Below are positions 24,039-33,099 of a stretch of 64,000 nucleotides of DNA, piece after piece. The DNA is from JAICJC01 sp963709425 (GTDB lineage Bacteria; Actinomycetota; Thermoleophilia; Gaiellales; JAICJC01), in the NCBI GenBank assembly GCA_963709425.1, contig CAVPWG010000006.1, positions 124,001 to 188,000 on the forward strand. Direction: 5' to 3'. The notes beneath the pieces were generated by a model that worked only from the letters and a program-made list of their open reading frames with translations, searched no databases and was not told the origin of the DNA. Position 1 is the stretch's first letter. Each line of letters starts with the position of its first letter. The translations under genes were made by a program, and so were the position numbers.

Positions 24039-26438
24039 TCAGCCCCCCATGGGATGCGGCCACGTCCAGTCCCGCACCTCAGGCGAATCGAGGCCCTCGA
24101 TTCGCGTGTGCGCCCGGCAACGAAGGCGCTCGTCCGTCAGGCGCTGGCGCAGCTCCGCGGCGTGTGCCCCCAGCCCCGGCACGCGGTCGATCGCGTCCAT
24201 CACGAGGTGGAACCGGTCGAGGTCGTTCAGCATGACCATGTCGAACGGCGTGGTGGTCGTGCCCTCCTCCTTGTAGCCGCGGACGTGGAAGTTGCGGTGG
24301 TTGGTGCGTCGGTACGTGAGCCGATGGATCAGCCAGGGATAGCCGTGGTAGGCGAAGACCACCGGCCGATCGGCTGTGAACAGGGTGTCGAAGTCGCGGT
24401 CGGAGAGGCCGTGCGGGTGCTCGCTGTCGGGCTCGAGCCGCATCAGGTCGACGACGTTGATGACGCGAACCCGCAGGTCGGGCAGCTCGCGGCGGAGGAT
24501 GTCGACGGCGGCCAGCGTCTCCAGGGTGGGCACCTCGCCGCAGCAGGCCATCACCACGTCCGGGTCTCCCTCATCGTTTGAGGCCCACTCCCAGATGCCG
24601 AGCCCGCGCGTGCAGTGCATTATGGCGTCGTCGATCGAGAGGTAGTTGAGCGCGGGCTGCTTGCCGGCGACGATCACGTTCACGTAGTGACGTGACTCCA
24701 GGCAGTGGGCTGCCACAGACAGCAGGCAGTTGGCGTCCGGCGGCAGGTAGACGCGGATGATCTCCGCCTTCTTGTTCACGACGTGGTCCATGAAGCCGGG
24801 GTCCTGATGTGAGAAGCCGTTGTGGTCCTGCCGCCAGACATGAGAGCTGAGCAGGTAGTTGAGTGAGGCGACCGGGCGCCGCCAGGGGATGCCGCGCGTT
24901 ACCTTCAGCCACTTGGCGTGCTGGTTGAACATCGAGTCGACGACATGGATGAACGCCTCGTAGCTGGTGAAGAGGCCATGCCGGCCCGTCAGCAGATAGC
25001 CCTCGAGCCAGCCCTGGCACTGATGCTCGGAGAGCACTTCCATCACCCGGCCGGTGGTCGCGAGGTGGTCGTCGCTCTCGAGCCGTGACGCGTCCCAGGC
25101 GCGGTCGGTGGCTTCGAACACCGCCGACAGCCGGTTGGAGGCGGTCTCGTCCGGTCCGAAGAGGCGGAACCGATCCGGGTTGCGCACAATCACGTCACGC
25201 AGGTAGGAGCCGAGTACCCGCGTCGCCTCGCTCAGCGTCGTGGCCGGTGACGGCACGTCGACCGCGTAGGAGCGGAAGTCGGGGAGGTCGAGCTCCTCAA
25301 GCAACAGTCCACCGTTGGCGTGAGGGTTGGCGCTCATCCGCCGACGCCCGCGCGGAGGGAGGGCGGACAGCTCCGGCGCGAGCGCCCCGACCTCGTCGAA
25401 CAGCTCATGAGGCCGGTAGCTGCGAAGCCACTCCTCGAGCTGCGCCAGGTGACGCGGGTTCGTCCGCACCTCGGCGAGCGGCACCTGGTGCGACCGCCAG
25501 GTTCCCTCCGCGGGCAGTCCGTCCACCATCTTCGGGCCGGTCCAGCCCTTGGGCGTACGTAGTACGATCATCGGCCAGCGCGGACGCTCGGTTAGTCCCT
25601 CGACGCGGGCGGCGTGCTGGAGCGATGCGATCTCGCCGGCAACCGTCTCGAGGACGCTCGCCATCCGCTCATGCATCGGCCCCGGCTCGTCGCCGTCCAC
25701 CCAGTGCACCGTGTGGCCGTACCCCTCCAAGAGCGACGTCAGCTCGCGGTCGCCGATGCGGGCCAGCACGGCTGGGTTGGCGATCTTATAGCCGTTCAGA
25801 TGCAGGATCGGGAGCACGGCTCCGTCGCCGACGGGGTCGAGAAACTTGTTGGAGTGCCAGCCGGTGGCGAGCGGGCCGGTCTCCGCCTCGCCGTCGCCGA
25901 CGATGCAGCAGACGACGAGGTCGGGGTTGTCGAAGGCGGCCCCGTAGGCGTGCGAGAGCGAGTAGCCGAGCTCGCCGCCCTCGTGGATCGATCCGGGGGT
26001 CTCGGGGGCCACGTGCGACGGGATGCCGCCGGGGAACGAGAACTGCCGGAACAGCTGACGCAGGCCTGCCTCGTCGCGGCCGATGTGGGGATAGACCTGG
26101 CTGTAGGTCCCCTCCAGGTAGGCGTTCGCGACAGCCGCAGGGCCGCCGTGGCCAGGCCCAATCACGTAGATCATGTCCAGATCGCGGCTGCGGATCAGCC
26201 GATTCAGGTGCGCGTAGATGAAGTTCAACCCGGGCGTGGTTCCCCAGTGACCGATCAGGCGCGGCTTCACCTGGTTTGGCTGCAAGGGCTCTCGCAGGAG
26301 CGGGTTGTCGAGCAGGTAGATCTGGCCGACAGACACGTAGTTGGCGGCCCGCCAGTAGGCGTCGATTAGGCCGAGCTCGTCGCGGCTCGCAGCCGTCCCG
26401 CCCCGCTCGGGCGCATCCTGTGCTGATCGCTGGCTCAT
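24039..26438 (-). CDS. xfp: Xylulose-5-phosphate/fructose-6-phosphate phosphoketolase
   Basis: Thiamine-diphosphate enzyme cleaving xylulose 5-phosphate (and usually fructose 6-phosphate) with phosphate to give acetyl phosphate. 799 residues, normal length. Hallmarks: ANYVSVGQIYLLDNPLLREPL, IGHWGTTPGLNFIYAHLNR, VIGPGHGGPAAVANAYLEG, GGELGYSLSHAYGAAFDNP, TPP-binding CIVGDGEAETGPLA, and QDHNGFSHQDPGFMDHV in the pyrimidine domain. ATG 26438 is preceded by GGGAGA; the frame is open further upstream but that part is not conserved-looking. First gene of xfp-ackA-hypothetical. This gives an ATP-yielding bypass independent of respiration, in keeping with the stress genes around it. Confidence 0.95.
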   Translation of the reverse strand: MSQRSAQDAPERGGTAASRDELGLIDAYWRAANYVSVGQIYLLDNPLLREPLQPNQVKPRLIGHWGTTPGLNFIYAHLNRLIRSRDLDMIYVIGPGHGGPAAVANAYLEGTYSQVYPHIGRDEAGLRQLFRQFSFPGGIPSHVAPETPGSIHEGGELGYSLSHAYGAAFDNPDLVVCCIVGDGEAETGPLATGWHSNKFLDPVGDGAVLPILHLNGYKIANPAVLARIGDRELTSLLEGYGHTVHWVDGDEPGPMHERMASVLETVAGEIASLQHAARVEGLTERPRWPMIVLRTPKGWTGPKMVDGLPAEGTWRSHQVPLAEVRTNPRHLAQLEEWLRSYRPHELFDEVGALAPELSALPPRGRRRMSANPHANGGLLLEELDLPDFRSYAVDVPSPATTLSEATRVLGSYLRDVIVRNPDRFRLFGPDETASNRLSAVFEATDRAWDASRLESDDHLATTGRVMEVLSEHQCQGWLEGYLLTGRHGLFTSYEAFIHVVDSMFNQHAKWLKVTRGIPWRRPVASLNYLLSSHVWRQDHNGFSHQDPGFMDHVVNKKAEIIRVYLPPDANCLLSVAAHCLESRHYVNVIVAGKQPALNYLSIDDAIMHCTRGLGIWEWASNDEGDPDVVMACCGEVPTLETLAAVDILRRELPDLRVRVINVVDLMRLEPDSEHPHGLSDRDFDTLFTADRPVVFAYHGYPWLIHRLTYRRTNHRNFHVRGYKEEGTTTTPFDMVMLNDLDRFHLVMDAIDRVPGLGAHAAELRQRLTDERLRCRAHTRIEGLDSPEVRDWTWPHPMGG

Positions 26439-27072
26439 CGCATCACGTTCTCGGTCTCCCGCCCGCCGCTGTGCGGATCTTCGCGCAGCACAGTCCAGGG
26501 TCGCGTCGATCGACACCTTGCCCTCACCGGGTCGGTGGTGCTCATCGGCGTTGTCGCGGGCTCTGCACCGCCGGGGGATCATCGCGCACGGGCTCACCGC
26601 TGGCATCTGCGATCTCGCCGACCATCAGTGCGGGGCGACAAAGACCGGCGGGAGAAACCGCGAGGACGGTTCGGTGGAACTCCCGGTGCCGGTTCGCTGC
26701 CGAGTGTCCTTCCCCAAAAGGGTCGATGGGACCCAAAGTCCAGGCGGATCCGCGTTTGCGCAGACCCGGGCAGGCAACCGCCATCGGCCAGCTCAAGGAT
26801 GTGCTGCACGGCGAAGCAGCACGATCGTGAGCCTCGACACCGGTTGGCCTGGAGTACGCCCCGCGAACAGTCGCGCGACCCACAGCGGCGCTTAGTAGCG
26901 GTCTGCCAACCCGTCTCGGGCCGGCCTGGCAGGCGAAGGCCTTTAGCGCGTGGACGCGATCCTGCGGGCGAATCCGTGGTTTCGACGGATAAGGTCTGCG
27001 GTATCCGCTGATGCGGGAGGGTTGGCGGCCTGGCGAGGATCGGGTGTCCGACTCCCGATGGAGGTGGTGACC
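26439..27072. other. Divergent intergenic region, xfp / DUF4389 gene
   Basis: About 630 bp with no convincing gene. It holds an imperfect palindrome GCTGTGCG-N6-CGCGCAGC (26468-26489) just before xfp and a GCGG-TAT-CCGC palindrome (26998-27008) 64 bp before the DUF4389 gene. A GGGAC-N5-GTCC sequence at 26728-26741 vaguely resembles a DosR box but has the wrong spacing. Confidence 0.4.
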
Positions 27073-28473
27073 GTGTCGGCTGAAGTGTCGTATCCGCTCG
27101 AGGTGGAGGGTAGGCTCGATCCGCGGCTCAGCCGTTGGCTGTGGCTCGTCAAGTGGCTGCTCGCTATCCCGCACTTCGTCGTGTTGGCGTTCCTGTGGAT
27201 CGCGTTCTTCGTGCTCACCTTCGTGGCGCTGGTCGCGATCGTCTTCACCGGCCGCTACCCCCGGTCGCTGTTTGAGTTCAACGTGGGTGTGCTCCGCTGG
27301 AGCTGGCGCGTTGGCTTCTACACGTTCGCTGCGCTCGGCACTGACCGGTATCCGCCGTTCACGCTCGGACCGGCGCTTGATTACCCGGCCAGGCTGGACG
27401 TGGTGTACCCGGTGCAGCTGTCTCGCGGGCTGGCGCTGGTCAAGTGGTGGCTGCTCGCTATACCCCAGTACGTGATCGTCGCCTTCCTCCTGGGCGGAGG
27501 TGCGCGGTGGAGGTGGGTCACATCGGGTGTCGGTCTGATCGACGTGCTCGTTCTTTTCGGCGGCATCGCCCTGCTGTTCACGGGTCGCTATCCCCAGGGC
27601 ATCTTCGACCTGGTGGTCGGACTCGATCGATGGGCGTTGCGCGTCGCCGCGTACGCCGGGCTGATGACCGACCGCTACCCGCCATTCCGACTCGACATGG
27701 GCGGCACCGAGCCCGCGGCCCAGCGCGCGGCGCCCGAGGCCGCGCCGTCAGGGGCGGCCCCGGTGGCCGGCGCGCGCCGCTGGACATTCGGCAGGGTGGT
27801 GCTGGTGGTGCTGGGCAGCCTGGCGGCGCTGCTGGCTCTCGGCCTCGCCACCAGCGGCGCTGCCGCCCTCGTCGTCGACCACACCCAGCGCGACGGCGAC
27901 GGCTATCTCATGAGCCCGAGCAAGCATCTGTCGACCGGCAGCTACGCCCTCGTATCCCAGCCCACGACTCTGGGCAGCGACGTGACAGGACGCGACTTCC
28001 TCGGCACCGTGCGCGTCCGTACCGAGAGCGACAGGCGAGTGTTCGTCGGCATCGCCCGGTCGGCCGCCGCGGCCGCCTACCTGGACGGCATGCGCCGCGC
28101 GGAGGTCAGCGAGATCGGGCCCTGGCACGTCGGCTACGACCTGCAAACCGGTGGCCCGCCACCCACACCGCCCGCTTCGCAGACCTTCTGGTCCGCGTCC
28201 GCCACCGGGACGGGAAACCAGGTGCTGGACTGGAAGCCCACGGGCGGCACTTGGAGGGTTGTAGTGATGAACGCCGACGGCTCACCCCGCGTAGCCGTCG
28301 ATGCCAGCATCGGCGCCAAGCTCGACGACTGGTTCTGGGTCGGCGTCGGCTTGCTCATCGCCGGACTCCTGTTCGCCCTCGCTGCCGCCGGCCTGATCCA
28401 CCTCGGAGTCAGGCGCACCCAGGCACCAGCCCAGCCGGAACTCGTTAATGACGGCCACGGCGACACCAGGTAG
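27073..28473 (+). CDS. DUF4389 membrane protein with two DUF4389 units
   Basis: 466-residue membrane protein. The start GTG 27073 is set by GGAGGTG 6 nt upstream. Two similar DUF4389-type units are visible: RLSRWLWLVKWLLAIPHFVVL...FTGRYPRSLFEFNVGVLRWSWRV...TDRYPPFTL, then SRGLALVKWWLLAIPQYVIV...FTGRYPQGIFDLVVGLDRWALRV...TDRYPPFRL. A further TM helix (VVLVVLGSLAALLALGLATS), an extracytoplasmic domain of about 150 residues and a C-terminal TM (WVGVGLLIAGLLFALAAAGLI) follow. Function of DUF4389 is unknown. It is divergent from the xfp operon and is probably part of the same stress region. Confidence 0.82.
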   Translation: MSAEVSYPLEVEGRLDPRLSRWLWLVKWLLAIPHFVVLAFLWIAFFVLTFVALVAIVFTGRYPRSLFEFNVGVLRWSWRVGFYTFAALGTDRYPPFTLGPALDYPARLDVVYPVQLSRGLALVKWWLLAIPQYVIVAFLLGGGARWRWVTSGVGLIDVLVLFGGIALLFTGRYPQGIFDLVVGLDRWALRVAAYAGLMTDRYPPFRLDMGGTEPAAQRAAPEAAPSGAAPVAGARRWTFGRVVLVVLGSLAALLALGLATSGAAALVVDHTQRDGDGYLMSPSKHLSTGSYALVSQPTTLGSDVTGRDFLGTVRVRTESDRRVFVGIARSAAAAAYLDGMRRAEVSEIGPWHVGYDLQTGGPPPTPPASQTFWSASATGTGNQVLDWKPTGGTWRVVVMNADGSPRVAVDASIGAKLDDWFWVGVGLLIAGLLFALAAAGLIHLGVRRTQAPAQPELVNDGHGDTR

Positions 28474-28864
28474 AGGCACCGGGGACACGGTCGATCTCGT
28501 CACCAGAGCCGTTTCCAGCCAGCGCGCCGGGCCGGGACGCGACGCGACATTGCGCTGAGGTGACGTCAAGGTGACCCTCGGCGCGCTGAGGTGCCTACTT
28601 AGCGAAATTGAAGCACGGGCATCGGCGGACGGGCCGCCCCGGCCGGTGTGAAGAGGTGGTGGGCGATCGGGATTTCCGACCTGATCATGGTCGACGCGAG
28701 GCGCTGGATGCCCCCGAGAAGCGCACCGCCGTCCGCGCCCGTACGCGGCAGCCGCTGGCCAATTGTTCGCGCTCTGTCAAGGTTTCTGTCACAGCCTTGA
28801 CCGAGATACGGGCCATGCCGTTATTAAGAGCGAGGGCAACGATTCACAAGGGGGCTGAATCACC
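28474..28864. other. Intergenic region with direct repeats, a stem-loop and a promoter-like site
   Basis: GCGCTGAGGTG occurs twice about 25 bp apart (near 28553 and 28578). GTCAAGG (28776-28782) pairs with CCTTGAC (28795-28801) around a 12-nt loop. TTGACC (28797-28802) and TTATTA (28821-28826), 18 bp apart, look like a promoter for the small ORF at 28865. No longer gene is seen. Confidence 0.4.
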
Positions 28865-29026
28865 ATGAACAACGCAGACATTCGGGCACTCGATCGGCTC
28901 ATCGCCGACATCCAGTTCTCGTGCTGGCACGGGTCGGAGGTCGACTGGAACGGGCGGCCTGCTCCGCTGAGCACGCGGCGCGCCATCGCGCGGCGCACGA
29001 AGGCCGTGCTGGTCGGAGCCAAGTAG
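28865..29026 (+). CDS. Small hypothetical protein, 53 residues
   Basis: ATG-initiated frame of 54 codons, starting NNADIRALDRLIADIQFS and containing CWHGSEVDWNGRP and TRRAIARRTKAVLVGAK. An AAGGGG site lies about 11 nt upstream and a -35/-10 pair is found at 28797-28826. The acidic-amphipathic start and basic end look protein-like, and the GC skew by codon position fits coding sequence. No family recognised. It ends 6 bp from the convergent paaG gene. Confidence 0.45.
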   Translation: MNNADIRALDRLIADIQFSCWHGSEVDWNGRPAPLSTRRAIARRTKAVLVGAK

Positions 29027-29032
29027 GCGGGG

Positions 29033-29797
29033 TCAGCCGCCGCCGAAGCGCGGCGGGCGCTTCTCGCGGAACGCGGCGACACCCTCGGCGAAGTCGGCCG
29101 ATCGGGCCGCGGCCGACTGCATCTGGGCCTCCAGCTCCAGTTGCTCGTCGAGGGTGGTTCGCGCGGCAAGGTCGAAGAGGCGCTTGTGCATCGCGATGGC
29201 GCGGGTCGCCATCGCGGCCAGGGTCGCCGCCTGCTCCGCCGCGCGAGCGGGCAGGTCGGCGGCCGGCACAACCTCGGACACGAGGCCCCAGGCGAGCGCC
29301 TCGTCAGCGCTCAGGCGGCGGCCGGAGAGCATCCACTCCGCCGCCCTGGCCGGCCCCAGGATCCGGGTGAGGAAGTGCGAGCCGCCGGAGTCGGGCACGA
29401 GCCCGACGTTCACGAAGGCGGGCACGAACGACGCCGAGCCGGCGGCGATGCGGATGTCGCACGCCATCGCGAGCGAGAGCCCGGCGCCGGCCGCCGCGCC
29501 GTTCACCGCGGCGAGCACAGGCTTCTCGAGCGCCCGAAGGGCGCGGATGTTCGGGTGATACGTCTCGCGCAGGAGCGACCCGACGTCGCGGCCGCCCGTG
29601 AACGAGGCCAGATCCTGCCCGACGCAGAAGCCGCGGCCCGCGCCCGTGAGCACGACGGCCCGCACGTCGTCATCGCGGGCCACCTTGAGTGCGTCGCGGA
29701 AGCCGGCGTGCATGGCGTCGTCGAACGCATTCAGCTTGTCGGGCCGGTTGAGCGTCAGGGTGAGGACGGCACCGTCGCGGGCTACTTCGACTTCCAC
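29033..29797 (-). CDS. paaG: 1,2-epoxyphenylacetyl-CoA isomerase PaaG (crotonase family)
   Basis: Converts ring-1,2-epoxyphenylacetyl-CoA to the seven-membered oxepin-CoA. 254-residue crotonase: LNRPDKLNAFDDAMHAGF, oxyanion-hole segments GRGFCVGQDL and NGAAAGAGLSLAMACDIRIA, and the PaaG-type NVGLVPDSGGSHFLTRILG with the catalytic Asp (PDSGG) where hydratases have Glu. The GQDL and TYHPNIRAL segments match PaaG better than PaaF. The GTG start lies 16 nt inside the previous gene. Last gene of the paa lower-pathway operon. Confidence 0.82.
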   Translation of the reverse strand: MEVEVARDGAVLTLTLNRPDKLNAFDDAMHAGFRDALKVARDDDVRAVVLTGAGRGFCVGQDLASFTGGRDVGSLLRETYHPNIRALRALEKPVLAAVNGAAAGAGLSLAMACDIRIAAGSASFVPAFVNVGLVPDSGGSHFLTRILGPARAAEWMLSGRRLSADEALAWGLVSEVVPAADLPARAAEQAATLAAMATRAIAMHKRLFDLAARTTLDEQLELEAQMQSAAARSADFAEGVAAFREKRPPRFGGG

Positions 29798-30549
29798 TCG
29801 GGCCTCCTCTTCTCGACGAACGCGCTCAGGCCCTCGCGCGCGTCCTCCGACGCGAAGGCCAGGTAGAGCGCCTTCCGCTCGAAATCGAGCCCGGAGTCGA
29901 GGCCGGTCTCGAACGCGCGGTCGACGGCCTCCCGCGCCAGCCGCTGCGCCACCGGCGCGCGAGCGCCGATCTCGGCGGCGACGCGGCGGGCCTCGTCGAG
30001 CCACGCCTCCCTTGTCACCACGCGGGCCACCAGCCCGGCCGCAAGCGCCTCGTGCGCGGTCAGGATCCGGCCCGTCAGCACCATGTCCATCGCGAGCGCC
30101 TTCCCGACCGCCCGCGCCAGACGCTGCGTCCCGCCGGCGCCGGGGATGATGCCGAGCCCCGTCTCGGGCTGCCCGAACCGGGCCGTGTCCGACGCGATGA
30201 TGAGGTCGCAGGTCATCGCGAGCTCGCACCCGCCGCCCAGGCACCAGCCCGAGACTGCCGCGACGAGGGGCGTCGAGAGCTTCCGGATCGCATCCCAGCG
30301 CGCCACGCGCGGAGCCTGGTAGAGCTCGACCGCCGTCGCGGCTGCGAGCTCCGCGATGTCGGCGCCCGCGGCGAACGCCCGCTCGTCGCCGGCGAGCACG
30401 ATGCAGTGCACATCCCCGTCGGCATCCAGCTCGGCGAGCCTGGCGACGAGCTCGTCCATGAGCGCGTCGGAGAGCGCGTTTCGGGCCTCCGGCCGGTTCA
30501 GGCGAACGACCGCGATCGGGGTGTCGCGCTCGACCAGGACGAGGCTCAT
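29782..30549 (-). CDS. paaF: Enoyl-CoA hydratase PaaF-like
   Basis: 255-residue crotonase acting as 2,3-dehydroadipyl-CoA hydratase in phenylacetate breakdown (by homology and context). Motifs: VVRLNRPEARNALSDALMDEL, AGDERAFAAGADIAEL, SGWCLGGGCELAMTCDLIIAS (oxyanion hole plus first catalytic Glu region), FGQPETGLGIIPGAGGTQRLARAVG (second catalytic Glu region) and ASEDAREGLSAFVEKRRPEW at the end. ATG overlaps the stop of the preceding crotonase gene (ATGA). A general short-chain enoyl-CoA hydratase is the alternative. Confidence 0.78.
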   Translation of the reverse strand: MSLVLVERDTPIAVVRLNRPEARNALSDALMDELVARLAELDADGDVHCIVLAGDERAFAAGADIAELAAATAVELYQAPRVARWDAIRKLSTPLVAAVSGWCLGGGCELAMTCDLIIASDTARFGQPETGLGIIPGAGGTQRLARAVGKALAMDMVLTGRILTAHEALAAGLVARVVTREAWLDEARRVAAEIGARAPVAQRLAREAVDRAFETGLDSGLDFERKALYLAFASEDAREGLSAFVEKRRPEWKSK

Positions 30550-31358
30550 GGGCGCCGGTCCAGGAACGCCCGCACCGCCTCGGCAGGCTCGTCGGTCGCC
30601 ATCGAGAGCGCCAGCCAGTCGCGCGCATGCCCGACGGTCTGGTGCCAGGCCAGGTCGCGCCAGAAGTTGAGCTGCTGCTTCGTGTAGCGCATCGTCTGCG
30701 GCAGCTTGCGCGCCAGCGACTCCACCAGCTCGCCGACGACCCGGTCGAGCTCCGCCGCCGGCACCGCGCGGTTCACGAGCCCCCACTCCGCCGCCTGCGC
30801 CGCCGGGATCTCGTCGCACAGCATCAGGATCTCGCGCGCGCGGCGGTCGCCGACCATCACCGGCAGCCACTGTGTCGCTCCGCCCGCCGGCACCGAGCCG
30901 TGCTCGGGCCCGACGTGGCGGATGAACGCGTCGTCCACCATCACCGCCAGGTCGCACGCCATCTGGAGCTCGTTGCCGCCGCCGACGCAGATGCCGTTGA
31001 TGCGCGCGACGGTCGGCTTGCCGATCTCGCGGAGCCGGTCGTGGGCGTCCTTGAACGCCCCGAACCACTTCCAGTACTCGCCGGGCCTGCCGAGGTAGTC
31101 GGCCTGCCAGCTCTTGAGGTCGGCGCCGACGCAGAACGCTCGCCCGGTCCCGGTCACGACGACCACCCGGACGTCGTCGTCCCACGAGGCGTCCTCGGCG
31201 GCCCGCGCGATCTCGCGCAGCATGCGGAAGTCGAACGCGTTCAGCACCTCGGGGCGGTTCAGCGTGATCGTCGCGCGGGGCGGATCCTTGGCGTAGACGA
31301 TGGCCTCGAAGCCGAGGTCGGCCGGGGCGCGCGGTGTGGGGTGGGTCGGCTCGGTCAA
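30546..31358 (-). CDS. Crotonase-family hydrolase/hydratase, Oah/MenB-like
   Basis: 270 residues from a TTG start (31358) that overlaps the TGA of the EthD-like gene. Conserved crotonase pieces: TLNRPEVLNAFDFRML, TGTGRAFCVGADLKSW, GICVGGGNELQMACDLAVMVDD. The HVGPEHGSVPAGGATQWLPVMVG stretch and the C-terminal NFWRDLAWHQTVGHARDWLALSM are closer to 6-oxocyclohexene-carbonyl-CoA hydrolase (Oah) or MenB than to simple hydratases. In this operon it may hydrolyse the oxepin ring, the job done elsewhere by the MaoC domain of PaaZ (inference). No MaoC-type domain is encoded near. Confidence 0.7.
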   Translation of the reverse strand: MTEPTHPTPRAPADLGFEAIVYAKDPPRATITLNRPEVLNAFDFRMLREIARAAEDASWDDDVRVVVVTGTGRAFCVGADLKSWQADYLGRPGEYWKWFGAFKDAHDRLREIGKPTVARINGICVGGGNELQMACDLAVMVDDAFIRHVGPEHGSVPAGGATQWLPVMVGDRRAREILMLCDEIPAAQAAEWGLVNRAVPAAELDRVVGELVESLARKLPQTMRYTKQQLNFWRDLAWHQTVGHARDWLALSMATDEPAEAVRAFLDRRP

Positions 31359-31633
31359 TTCACGTCGCAGAAGTGCACCCGAAACGCGATCCCCATCTCG
31401 GCCGCATCCGTGCCCGTGGCGGCGAACTCGGGTGTCCGCGTCGCCGACTTGAACGCATCCATGTCGGGAAAGCGCCACTGGGCTGCATACGCGAACGCCG
31501 GGTCGCCCATCGGGCTCCCGAACACCGGGCCGTGGACGAACTCGCCGCCGGGCACGGCGTGACACAGCGCGGCGTGCTCGGCGTAGCGGTCGGGGTCGGG
31601 CAGCTCGTCGTAGGTGACCAGCACGATGACCAC
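31355..31633 (-). CDS. EthD-like small dimeric alpha/beta-barrel protein
   Basis: 92 residues; VIVLVTYDELPDPDRYAEHAALCHAVPG, then AAQWRFPDMDAFKSATRTPEFAATGTDAAEMG fits the EthD/ferredoxin-like fold. Members of this family are small auxiliary or lyase proteins in degradative operons. GTG 31633 has TAGGCT 7 nt upstream, where the TAG is also the stop of the aldehyde dehydrogenase; an internal leaderless start is thus possible. It overlaps the next gene by TTGA. Exact role unknown. Confidence 0.65.
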   Translation of the reverse strand: MVIVLVTYDELPDPDRYAEHAALCHAVPGGEFVHGPVFGSPMGDPAFAYAAQWRFPDMDAFKSATRTPEFAATGTDAAEMGIAFRVHFCDVN

Positions 31634-31643
31634 GGCCCGCAGC

Positions 31644-33099
31644 CTACAGGCCGAACGGGTTGGACGGCCGGGATCCGGCGGCCACGATCACGGACTTCTC
31701 CTCGAGATACTCCTCGAGCGCGCCGGCCGACAGCTCGCGCCCGAAGCCCGACTGCTTGAAGCCGCCGAACGCCACGCCCGGAAACGCGCTGTACGGCATG
31801 TTGAGGCCGATCGTGCCGGCGTCGATGCGACGGGCCAGGCGCTGCGCCCGGTTGGGATCGCCGGTCCAGACCGTGGCCATGAGCCCGTAGCGCACGCCGT
31901 TTGCGACCGTGACCGCCTCCCCCTCGTCCTCGAAGGGCGTGACCGTCACCACCGGGCCGAAGATCTCCTCCTGCGCCGCCTCCGAGGACGCGTCGACGTT
32001 GGCGACGACCGTGGCCGGGTAGAAGGCGCCCGGGCCCTCCGGCACCTCGCCGCCCAGGACGACCTCGCCCGCCGGCGCCGGCCGCGCGCTCGACGTACCC
32101 GTGGACGCGATCCCGATGGCCGGCATCGATGAGCGAGCCCATGTGGGTGTCGCCGTCGAGCGGATCGCCGACCCGCAGGCGGCCGGCCGCCTCGGCGAAC
32201 CGCGACACGACCTCGTCGTAGACCGAGGCCTCGACCAGGAGGCGCGACCGCGCCTCGCAGCTCTGGCCGGCCGAGTAGTAGATCGACCACACCGAGGCGG
32301 GGATCGCCTCGTCGAGGTTCGCGTCGGCGAAGACGATGCTCGGGCTCTTGCCACCCAGCTCCAGCGTGACGCGCTTGATCGGGTCGGCGCAGAGGCGCAT
32401 GATCTCGCCGCCCGTGGCGGTCGAGCCGGTGAACGCCACCTTCTGGACGCCGGGATGGCCGACCAGGTAGCTGCCCACGGACGGGCCGTCGGCCGGGAGG
32501 ACGTTCACGACGCCGGCCGGGATCCCGACCTCGACCGCGAGCTCGGCCAGCCACAGTGCCGACAGCGGCGTGCGCGGATCGGGCTTGAGCACGGTCGTGC
32601 ACCCGGCCGCCAGCGCCGGGGCGAGCTTCCAGGCCGCCATCATCAACGGGTAGTTCCAGGGGACGATCTGGGCGCACACGCCGACCGGCTGTTTCAGCGA
32701 GTAGTGGGTCAGCGACCCGCCGAGCGTGCCGGTGCGGCCCGACGGCGCCGCAGCAACGGACGCGTAGAAGCGGAACGTCTCGATCGCCGCCGCCAGCTCG
32801 GCGTTCACCGAGCCGATCGCCTTCCCCACGTTCTGCGCCTCGAGCGTGGCGAGCTCCGACCTGCCCGCCCGGATCCCGTCGGCGAGCGCGTGCAGCAGGC
32901 GCGAGCGCTCGGTGGCCGGCGCCCGGGCCCAGTCGCCGACGAGCGCGGCGCCCGCCGCCGCCACGGCCGCGTCGACGTCGGCCTCACCCGCGAGCGACAC
33001 GTTCGCCAGCGGCTCACCGGTCGCCGGCTCGGTCAGGGCGGCGTCGCCGCCGCCGCCCGAGCGGGTCTCGCCGCCGATGTGCACGCCGGTCTCGATCAT
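31644..33099 (-). CDS. Aldehyde dehydrogenase (one apparent frameshift)
   Basis: NAD(P)-dependent aldehyde dehydrogenase, 484 residues if one extra base near 32080 is removed. Before the break: PVGVCAQIVPWNYPLMMAAWKLAPALAAG (catalytic Asn), VAFTGSTATGGEIM, VTLELGGKSPSIVFADANLD (catalytic Glu), and SAGQSCEARSRLLV (catalytic Cys). After the break in the next frame: GEVVLGGEVPEGPGAFYPATV, EEIFGPVVTVTPF, GLMATVWTGD and FGGFKQSGFGRELS. All catalytic residues are present. The ATG overlaps the thiolase stop. In phenylacetate breakdown it could oxidise the ring-opened semialdehyde (PaaZ ALDH function); a betaine/phenylacetaldehyde dehydrogenase is the alternative. The indel is probably a sequence error. 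Confidence 0.75.

Noticed and set aside
26728..26741. DosR-like box upstream of xfp
   Set aside because: GGGAC-N5-GTCC has the wrong spacing and incomplete second half compared with the known GGGAC-N4-GTCCC pattern.
26535..27011. 158-codon frame in the xfp/DUF4389 gap
   Set aside because: No SD or TANNNT signal, no motif, Arg/Pro-rich composition typical of chance frames in high-GC DNA.
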